This document shows, in pieces, positions 7,201-11,455 of a DNA stretch of 11,455 nucleotides. Within the stretch, counting starts at the first letter, position 1. Every line of letters starts with the position of its first letter. The DNA lies in the NCBI GenBank assembly GCA_017405115.1, contig JAFRBA010000193.1, positions 1 through 11,455 of the forward strand, written 5' to 3'. The DNA comes from Kiritimatiellia bacterium (lineage in GTDB: Bacteria > Verrucomicrobiota > Kiritimatiellia > RFP12 > UBA1067). The position numbers and the translations under genes were made by a program. The notes beneath the pieces are model-generated. The model saw nothing but the letters and a program-made list of their open reading frames with translations, did no database searches and was not told the origin of the DNA.

Positions 7201-8728
7201 CTTCTGCTTCTCCACGCATACGCTCAATGCGTTTCGGAAATGGCTCAAGACGCAGTACGCGGGGCTTGATGGGCTTAACGCGGCGTGGCGGACGAACTTC
7301 CGCTCATGGGGCGAAGTCGTGCCGGACACCGCCGACGAGGCTCGCGCCCGTGCGGAACGGATTGGCGAAAAGACCTACGCCGCATGGGCGGACCACCGCC
7401 GGTTCATGGAGCTGACGTTCTGCGGAACCATCGATCGCGTGGCCGAGATTTTGCACGAGCGCCTGCCGGAGGTTCCGCTCGACATGTCAGGAACTCAGCC
7501 GCCGAACGGCTGGACTGGCATGGACATGTGGCTCGTCTCGAAGTCCGTAGGCGAGCCTGCCGCATATGCTGGGGGATACCTCGGCGAACTCCTGCGGTCG
7601 TTCGGGCGGCCGTTTGTGAAGCCGTGGTGCGGCTATGGCACCAGGCCCGATGTGCTGGAGGCGCGGATGTGGGAACATGCATTCCGCTTTCTCGACGTGG
7701 GCGCATACTTCTGGACTTGTTTCAACTTCCTTATGCCGGATTATTCGCCTACGCCGACAGCCGTGCGGTATGGCAAGACCGGCGATGAGCTGCGGCACGG
7801 GACGGCGAGAATCCTCCGGTCGCTGGAGAGTCGGCCCGAGGCGTTGATCCACTATTCGTTTGCGTCCATACACGCGGCGCAGATCGAGCGCCGCTACGAC
7901 GATTTCTTGAAGTGCGGGGACGAATGGCGACGCATGCTTCAGAACCGTTCCATACCGTACCGCTATGTTTCATACGCCGAGATCGAGGATGGCGTTCTCG
8001 ACCGGACGGCGGCGAAGTGGCTTGTATTGCCGCGTTCGGCGGCGCTGTCCGACAGGGAGGTCGAGGCGATCCACCGGTTCGCTGGGCGTGGCGGGAAGGT
8101 TGCCGGTGACGCCGAGACCGGCCGGCTGGACCAGCACTGCGCGGCGCGGCGCGCGCCAGCGCTGCGGGACGTGGCAAGGGAGGTGTCCGGCTTCGCCCCA
8201 GAGACGGTCGATGGGGTCTCGTCGTATCAGCTGGTCCCGCGAGACGGGGCGGAGGGACGATACTGGGGCTTCGTCCGCGAGTGGAACGCGGGGGAGGGCT
8301 CGGCGGAAAGGACAGTGCGGTTGGGCGCTCCGTCGTTTGTGTATGACTTGCGCACGAAGGAGTCGCTGGGCAAGGTGACGACGTTCAAGGTTTCCCTGCT
8401 TTCTGCCGAGGCGAAGCTTTTTGCGGCGCTGCCATACGAAGTCGGGCCGATCAAGGCGTCGGTCGCTGCGGGGCGTCCAGGCGAAGAGGTGAAGGTGACG
8501 GCGTTCGCGGGGATTCCGAAGTGGGCGAAGGCATGTCATCCGGTGGCCGTTGACGTGTATTCGCCGGACGGGAAGCGCAGCCGACTTTATTCTGGTGTGT
8601 GCGATGCGAAGGGCGGACGAGGCGTGCATGTGTTCCGCACCGCGCTAAACGATGCCAGGGGCACGTGGCGCGTCATTGCCACGGACTGCATTTCAGGGAG
8701 CAAGCACTATGCTTCGTTTGAATTATAG
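4235..8728 (+). CDS. Exported giant multidomain GH42-like glycoside hydrolase-related protein
   Basis: A 1497-residue protein from the ATG at 4235. Residues 1-20 look like a signal peptide (MRGRS, then LTAALFLFAAS, then RLAA). Cys25 follows GAA, a poor lipobox. Probable regions in order: an N-terminal beta-sandwich (25-150); a second beta-sandwich resembling galactose-mutarotase-like domains (155-490, starting VTLENDFIRCTVLPGEG); a Rossmann or glutamine-amidotransferase-like segment (522-650, RPKVLFITSIHQAREIVELL); a further beta domain; a TIM barrel (about 865-1190); a GH42-type trimerisation-like domain (1195-1345, ending in LSDREVEAIHRFAGRGGKV); and a C-terminal beta-sandwich. The barrel shows GH42-like wording: FRKWLKTQYAGLDGLNAAWR follows the acid/base region. 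That region reads CDCGDENTL (Glu978) rather than the usual Asn-Glu, and the strand expected to hold the nucleophile reads RPFVKPWCGYG (1125-1135) without Glu. It may be a divergent beta-galactosidase-like enzyme, a new family, or a non-catalytic relative. It lies 25 bases after the repeat-protein gene, so the two are probably co-transcribed. Confidence 0.75.
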   Translation: MRGRSLTAALFLFAASRLAAEGAACLAFPVNGHPEARQAIDHKVYELNQSKPRQIAWGVSGRFSGVDRTLAPNHHKYGMEIRFIYDDGTDDWFTPARKFTADSPGWQRLTGIYCPRRPVKKAYFFYRLATPGEAWYDGVSLFEAPDRPARGGCRATESNGEVTLENDFIRCTVLPGEGATVRELVDRRTGVNYAGERSGLRLLQDGFRHGGDVSRLKWNAEVRNDGNDKATVELRLSGAEGRPYLEIVRQMTLKRDSSALEVRYSWRNQPASMADMLVDPCVANGLAPNGVRKPALCYPTESGVVCAEPDGGGAWCQDAIGGWCAALGDGARTMAFQFSWEHCYGTRVLQGAGGNPVSCVAFRPFRIPAGGTESTDVALFPLAGVARPDWVENGIAASISTDGGKLAAVFDSAFDGLLNVELEARASDGAATFRRGVVFISPDSSSTFATDIPCAGVSWCAVRAFADGSLAFEAERAFEAGRKYRAKRAKAKPVEVKPFRMALGGGPVTPHAEFARPYAGGRPKVLFITSIHQAREIVELLQRIDMDARTVRLAYDENTTSWAMIEQFGTYRYREMNISLKKELESRLDVIFVSGSLLNAVDKENRTEIDRQVAAGTGLVRVGPKLPPLDGDSAARNWIAGNVSPELLPFKAGDLRAAAVGSHREVMLDYEGRLGLTPFVPYSEEFPPFRYQDYSLGVVGRAILWAAKMDGAPPPDAQTVEETVSVEPGFSIRHRFMKGPKGVYDWTAEALHVRKPAEFREFAVDDGGGAYRIGGRVKGKVSLTGGAARVTLSDGFGRLLAEADGVTDTFALAISEARTGMLFVDAYLELGGKTVDVRHAKVVCERPWRRAEYPLGISEDWLTDGCEKEYLLEHRAILYHELGIDMIRFWNSSSVASFLHMLPHGFDLDFPIYDARIGETAFRERFRDPYAKTKDRKYLCRRPCLHDPEYRKALDEKTRANVARIARFSPVTCDCGDENTLTLWDSPFDFCFSTHTLNAFRKWLKTQYAGLDGLNAAWRTNFRSWGEVVPDTADEARARAERIGEKTYAAWADHRRFMELTFCGTIDRVAEILHERLPEVPLDMSGTQPPNGWTGMDMWLVSKSVGEPAAYAGGYLGELLRSFGRPFVKPWCGYGTRPDVLEARMWEHAFRFLDVGAYFWTCFNFLMPDYSPTPTAVRYGKTGDELRHGTARILRSLESRPEALIHYSFASIHAAQIERRYDDFLKCGDEWRRMLQNRSIPYRYVSYAEIEDGVLDRTAAKWLVLPRSAALSDREVEAIHRFAGRGGKVAGDAETGRLDQHCAARRAPALRDVAREVSGFAPETVDGVSSYQLVPRDGAEGRYWGFVREWNAGEGSAERTVRLGAPSFVYDLRTKESLGKVTTFKVSLLSAEAKLFAALPYEVGPIKASVAAGRPGEEVKVTAFAGIPKWAKACHPVAVDVYSPDGKRSRLYSGVCDAKGGRGVHVFRTALNDARGTWRVIATDCISGSKHYASFEL

Positions 8729-8742
8729 GGCCTGCGGGAATA

Positions 8743-8751
8743 TGGTACAAT
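8743..8751 (+). promoter_or_regulatory. Extended -10 promoter of the GH39-like gene
   Basis: TACAAT at 8746-8751 (five of six matches to TATAAT) is preceded by TGG at 8743-8745. A weak TTATAG at 8723-8728 lies 17 bases upstream and overlaps the stop codon of the preceding gene. This suggests the GH39-like gene can be transcribed separately from the operon upstream. Confidence 0.5.
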
Positions 8752-8778
8752 GTGCATGCATGACATGAAAAATAACCC

Positions 8779-8786
8779 AGAGGTGA
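8779..8786 (+). promoter_or_regulatory. Ribosome binding site of the GH39-like gene
   Basis: AGAGGTGA lies 5 bases before the ATG at 8792. It selects this start over the in-frame ATGs at 8750, 8756 and 8765. The first of these overlaps the predicted -10 box, and all three would add a non-signal-like leader to a good signal peptide. Confidence 0.7.
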
Positions 8787-8791
8787 CGAAA

Positions 8792-10183
8792 ATGAGAATC
8801 CTATGCGGAACAGTTGTCGTGGCGGCGATGTCCGCCTGCCAGGCGTTCGCCGCGCATGTCGCGGTTGACTTCGACACGGCCATTGGCCAGGTCAAGCCCG
8901 TGAACGGCGTCGGGCAGCCGCCGATGGTCGGCAAGTGCGGCGACTACCCGATGATGCACTATCTCAGGGAGGCGGGCATTCCGTACTCACGCCTTCATGA
9001 CGTGGGCGGGTGGCTCGGCGGCGGGCTTTTCGTGGACATACCGAACCTCTTCCCGGATTTCGATGCCGACGAGAACGATCCGAAGAACTATCGCTTTGCA
9101 TACACGGACTCCCTTATGAAGGCCCTTGACGCAAGCGGCGTGGAGCCGTTTTTCCGCCTCGGCGTGACCATAGAGAATTTCGTGGAACGGGGCTTCCCGC
9201 CTGTAAACATCCTGCCGCCCAAGGACTATGCTAAATGGGGACGGATCTGCGAGCATGTCATCCGGCACTACACCGAGGGCTGGGCGGACGGCTTCAAGAT
9301 GAAGATATCCCATTGGGAAATCTGGAACGAGCCCGACAACAACCCTGACGACGACATCAATCCGATGTTCCGCGGCCCGTTCTCGGAATACATGCGCCTC
9401 TACGGCACGGTTGCGCCTTACCTCAAGGCGAAGTTTCCGCACCTCAAGATCGGAGGCTACGGAAGCTGCGGATTCTATGCCGCTGTCGGCTCCGGACGGG
9501 TCGCTGCCGCCAACTCGTCGCCGCGCCTGGTCCATTTCGTCGACTGCTTCACCAACTTCCTGTCCCACGCCAAGGCGGAAAACTGGCCGCTCGACTTTTT
9601 CTCGTTCCACTCTTACTCGTTGCCGGACGACGCGCGGCTCCAGATCGCCTACGCACGGAGGACGCTCGATGAATTCGGATTCGGAAACACGGCCATGAGT
9701 TTCAACGAGTGGCTGCCTTATCCCGCCCTTGAGTCCCTTGGCACGGCCCGCCAGGCGGCACTGATAGCCGCGGAGCTGATAGACCTCCAGAACGGGCCTT
9801 GCGATACGGCGATGATCTACGATGCCCGCTGTGGGGTAGGCAACTATTCCCCGCTGTTCAATCCTCTCACGCAGAAGCCGCACAGGGCGTACTATGCGTT
9901 CATGGCGTTCAACGAACTCAGGAAGGCGGGAACTGCTGTCAAGGCGACGAGCGACGACTGCAAGGTGCGCGCTGCGGGGGCGAAGGGGACGTCGGGGCGG
10001 ACCGTAATGGTCGTCAACTGCTCGAAGGAGCCCAAGCCGATCGCGCTGAGCCTTGGGAAGGGCGAGACGCCGCAATTGACGTGTCGCATCACGGATGGCA
10101 TGCGTACATGGGAGGAGACCCCGCTTCCGGCAAGCCTGCCTGCATGGTCGTTTGCCGTAGTGGCCATTCCCGACAGGCCTTAG
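8792..10183 (+). CDS. Exported GH39-like glycoside hydrolase
   Basis: A 463-residue protein. Residues 1-20 are a signal peptide with a hydrophobic core (TVVVAAMSA) and cleavage expected after AFA (20/21), so it acts in the periplasm or outside the cell. The rest is a clan GH-A TIM barrel most like GH39 (beta-xylosidase/iduronidase type). YSRLHDV near residue 65 fits the R.H motif of early strands, and GVEPFFRLGV fits the strand 3 region. HWEIWNEPDN at 174-183 carries the acid/base Glu180, and AMSFNEWLP carries the probable nucleophile Glu306. Residues from about 375 form a short C-terminal beta region (TVMVVNCSKEPKPIALSL), as in related retaining glycosidases. In contrast to the gene before it, both catalytic glutamates are in place, so it is probably an active retaining exo-glycosidase; the substrate cannot be read. 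It follows the GH42-like gene by 63 bases with its own promoter. GH30 or GH79 are alternatives for the family assignment. Confidence 0.85.
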   Translation: MRILCGTVVVAAMSACQAFAAHVAVDFDTAIGQVKPVNGVGQPPMVGKCGDYPMMHYLREAGIPYSRLHDVGGWLGGGLFVDIPNLFPDFDADENDPKNYRFAYTDSLMKALDASGVEPFFRLGVTIENFVERGFPPVNILPPKDYAKWGRICEHVIRHYTEGWADGFKMKISHWEIWNEPDNNPDDDINPMFRGPFSEYMRLYGTVAPYLKAKFPHLKIGGYGSCGFYAAVGSGRVAAANSSPRLVHFVDCFTNFLSHAKAENWPLDFFSFHSYSLPDDARLQIAYARRTLDEFGFGNTAMSFNEWLPYPALESLGTARQAALIAAELIDLQNGPCDTAMIYDARCGVGNYSPLFNPLTQKPHRAYYAFMAFNELRKAGTAVKATSDDCKVRAAGAKGTSGRTVMVVNCSKEPKPIALSLGKGETPQLTCRITDGMRTWEETPLPASLPAWSFAVVAIPDRP

Positions 10184-10200
10184 ATTTCAGCGGTGGAAAA

Positions 10201-10233
10201 CGCAGAGGCGGTGGCCGTAACTAGCGCTCTGCG
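10201..10233 (+). terminator. Imperfect hairpin after the GH39-like gene
   Basis: CGCAGAG at 10201-10207 pairs perfectly with CTCTGCG at 10227-10233. Two further inner pairs are possible if one G is bulged. No T-run follows on the + strand, whereas AAAA precedes the hairpin, so it looks more like an intrinsic terminator for the opposite strand. It may still stop or pause transcription leaving the hydrolase gene before the tRNA promoter. Confidence 0.3.
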
Positions 10234-10238
10234 GGCAG

Positions 10239-10268
10239 TTGACTTCGGGGCCAGGTTTTTGGTATCAT
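10239..10268 (+). promoter_or_regulatory. tRNA operon promoter
   Basis: TTGACT at 10239-10244 (five of six matches to TTGACA) and TATCAT at 10263-10268 (five of six matches to TATAAT) are separated by 18 bases. TGG at 10260-10262 gives an extended -10. Transcription would begin near 10275, just before the mature 5' end of tRNA-Ser at 10283. It is the best-matching promoter in the window, as expected for a stable RNA unit. Confidence 0.7.
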
Positions 10269-10282
10269 ATTCAACTGTTGCT

Positions 10283-10374
10283 GGAGAGATGGCAGAGCCT
10301 GGTTGAATGCACATGACTCGAAATCATGCATACCCGCAAGGGTATCGGGGGTTCGAATCCCTCTCTCTCCGCCA
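10283..10374 (+). tRNA. tRNA-Ser(CGA)
   Basis: The acceptor arms GGAGAGA (10283-10289) and TCTCTCC (10364-10370) pair fully. They are followed by discriminator G and an encoded CCA (10372-10374). The anticodon stem CATGA/TCATG (10312-10316 and 10324-10328) encloses a seven-base loop with anticodon CGA at 10319-10321, reading UCG serine codons. The long variable arm TACCC-GCAA-GGGTA (10331-10344) is the class II feature of serine tRNAs. The T arm carries GGTTCGAATCC. Confidence 0.97.
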
Positions 10375-10385
10375 ACGGCTTTTCT

Positions 10386-10459
10386 GCGGGCGTAATTCAA
10401 TGGCAGAATAGGAGCTTCCCAAGCTTCTTACGTGGGTTCGATTCCCATCGCCCGCTCCA
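10386..10459 (+). tRNA. tRNA-Gly(CCC)
   Basis: The acceptor arms GCGGGCG (10386-10392) and CGCCCGC (10449-10455) pair fully. They are followed by discriminator T and an encoded CCA (10457-10459). The anticodon stem GGAGC/GCTTC (10411-10415 and 10423-10427, with one G-T pair) encloses the loop TTCCCAA, whose anticodon CCC at 10418-10420 reads GGG glycine codons. The T arm has GGTTCGATTCC. It begins 11 bases after the CCA of tRNA-Ser with no promoter between, so the two are co-transcribed. Confidence 0.97.
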
Positions 10460-10497
10460 CTTTCACGAACAAGGTCCATATCAGGGTCCAGTAGCTC

Positions 10498-11455
10498 TTG
10501 CTCAACAAGCTTACAGTCAGGAATCTTGCCGTCGTGGAGCAGGCCGAGGCGGTCTTCGCTCCGGGGCTCAACGTGCTCACGGGCGAGACGGGCGCCGGCA
10601 AGTCCGTCCTCATGGGCGCGCTGGAGCTTGTGCTCGGCGGCCGCGCCGACGCATCCGTGGTGCGCGACGGCGCGAAGGAGGCCGAGGTAGAGGCCGTGTT
10701 CGGCGAGCGCACAGTGCGCCGCACGGTCACTGCGCAAGGCAGGTCCCGCGCGTGGATCGACGACGAGTCGGTGTCGGTGGCGGAGCTGCGCGACTTCGGG
10801 CGCTCGCTTGTCGACGTGCACGGCCCCACGGCGAACCAGCGGCTTGTGGAGGAGTCGTTCCAGCGCGAGGCGCTGGACGGGTTTGGCGGCGTCTCGACGG
10901 CGGCGGGGGCGAAGGGCGCGCGCGGCTACGCCGCCGCGTGGGAGGAATGGACGGGCCTGCGCGCCGAGCTCTCATCGCTGGAGGCCGACGCGGGCGAGGG
11001 CGAGGCGGACATGCTGCGCTACCAGGTGAACGAGATCGAGGAGGCAGGGCTTTCGGACGACGACGAGACGCTTGCCGAGCGCCATGCGGCGGCTGCGCAC
11101 GCCGAGGAGATCGTGGAGGACGCGAACGCCGTCACCGAGGCGCTCGGCGGCGACCAGTCCGCGGCGGCGATCCTGGTCCAGCTGCAGGTGCGCCTGCGCT
11201 CCATGGCCCGCCATATGCCGGCCGCCGCCGAATGGGCGGCCGAGGCGGAGGAGCTCACCTGCAGGATCCAGGAGCTGTCCCGGACGGTCGCTGACGCGGT
11301 GTCGGCTTTGGACGTCGGCGAGGAGGACCTGGAGTCGCTTGACCGGCGCCTGACGCTGGTGAACCGCCTGAAGCACAAGTACGGCGCGACCGTGGCGGAA
11401 GTCCTCGGGAAGCTGTCCGAGAAGAAGGCGCGTCTCGACGCGCTTGAGCACCGCG
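10498..11455 (+). CDS. recN: DNA repair ATPase RecN, N-terminal part (cut by the window end)
   Basis: RecN is an SMC-like ATPase of double-strand break repair by homologous recombination. The frame opens after a TAG at 10492-10494, and the only sensible start is TTG at 10498, giving MLNKLTVRNLAVVEQ, the usual RecN N-terminus. A weak AGGG lies at 10483-10486. The Walker A motif GETGAGKS is at residues 29-36. Further family landmarks are LELVLGGRAD after Walker A, GRSRAWIDDESVS in place of the usual GRSRAYING-like segment, LVDVHGPTANQRL where many RecN proteins have HGQHEHQ, and LRYQVNEIEEAGL leading into the coiled coil. LVNRLKHKYGATVAEVL lies close to the end of the visible part. The 319 visible residues are roughly the first 55-60% of a typical RecN; the C-terminal signature and Walker B are outside. 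The start lies 38 bases after tRNA-Gly with no clear own promoter, so it may share the tRNA transcript. Confidence 0.93.
   Translation, partial: MLNKLTVRNLAVVEQAEAVFAPGLNVLTGETGAGKSVLMGALELVLGGRADASVVRDGAKEAEVEAVFGERTVRRTVTAQGRSRAWIDDESVSVAELRDFGRSLVDVHGPTANQRLVEESFQREALDGFGGVSTAAGAKGARGYAAAWEEWTGLRAELSSLEADAGEGEADMLRYQVNEIEEAGLSDDDETLAERHAAAAHAEEIVEDANAVTEALGGDQSAAAILVQLQVRLRSMARHMPAAAEWAAEAEELTCRIQELSRTVADAVSALDVGEEDLESLDRRLTLVNRLKHKYGATVAEVLGKLSEKKARLDALEHR

Noticed and set aside
4175..7219. A 1014-residue open frame on the minus strand
   Set aside because: It is antisense to the GH42-like gene and rich in Arg, Ala, Pro and His without any domain pattern. This is the usual shadow of a GC-rich coding region with strong third-position bias.
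10283..10374. tRNA-Ser as an integration site of a mobile element carrying the hydrolase genes
   Set aside because: No copy of the tRNA 3' end is found elsewhere in the window, and no integrase or transposase gene is present. The boundary cannot be supported from this sequence.
10324..10821. Minus-strand open frame containing GNRTH and RERDSNPR
   Set aside because: These strings come from translating the complementary strand of tRNA genes, a familiar annotation artefact. The rest is antisense to recN.
10326..11294. A 322-residue plus-strand frame starting inside tRNA-Ser
   Set aside because: It runs through both tRNAs and then recN in the wrong frame, and the product is mainly Arg, Gly and Ala. 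RecN in the other frame has a clear Walker A motif and family features.
1..11455. CRISPR arrays, insertion sequences or other mobile elements
   Set aside because: No regularly spaced direct repeats, transposase genes or terminal inverted repeats with target duplications were seen.

Overview
The window is GC-rich bacterial DNA in which every supported gene lies on the + strand. It looks like part of a carbohydrate-degradation locus that ends against a tRNA pair and the housekeeping DNA-repair gene recN. The combination of a GntR-headed, LacI-type sugar-sensing regulator, a secreted protein with autotransporter-associated beta-strand repeats, and very large exported glycoside hydrolase-like proteins without SusC/SusD recalls the PVC superphylum, in particular Kiritimatiellota/Lentisphaerota-type gut or sediment bacteria. 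That assignment is an inference from gene style; the window has no rRNA or other decisive marker.

Layout: (1) 1-236 holds a leader with no confident gene, one frame open from the window edge to a stop at 150, and an extended -10 promoter at 198-206. (2) 237-1319 encodes a GntR/LacI-type hybrid regulator. (3) 1320-1458 is an AT-rich regulatory gap with a near-palindrome, three GAGATT words and a promoter. (4) 1459-4209 encodes a 916-residue secreted beta-strand-repeat protein with a discoidin-like insert of clearly lower GC. (5) 4235-8728 encodes a 1497-residue exported multidomain protein with a GH42-like core whose catalytic motifs look altered. (6) 8792-10183 encodes a 463-residue exported GH39-like hydrolase with both clan GH-A glutamates in place and its own promoter. 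(7) 10184-10282 contains an imperfect hairpin and a tRNA promoter. (8) 10283-10374 is tRNA-Ser(CGA) and 10386-10459 is tRNA-Gly(CCC). (9) 10498 to the window end is the N-terminal part of RecN, starting at TTG.

Working model (inference): the regulator senses a sugar released from a host or plant glycan and controls the genes downstream. The repeat protein may act at the cell surface as a glycan- or particle-binding factor. The GH39-like enzyme, and possibly the GH42-like giant, would cleave the glycan outside the cytoplasm. No transporter is encoded in the window, so uptake must be encoded elsewhere. The tRNAs and recN appear to be the conserved chromosomal flank.

The most unusual points are the GH42-like protein with a GDEN motif in place of Asn-Glu and no obvious nucleophile at the expected strand, the compositional island inside the repeat protein, and four transcription units that all carry a TGN-extended -10 box.
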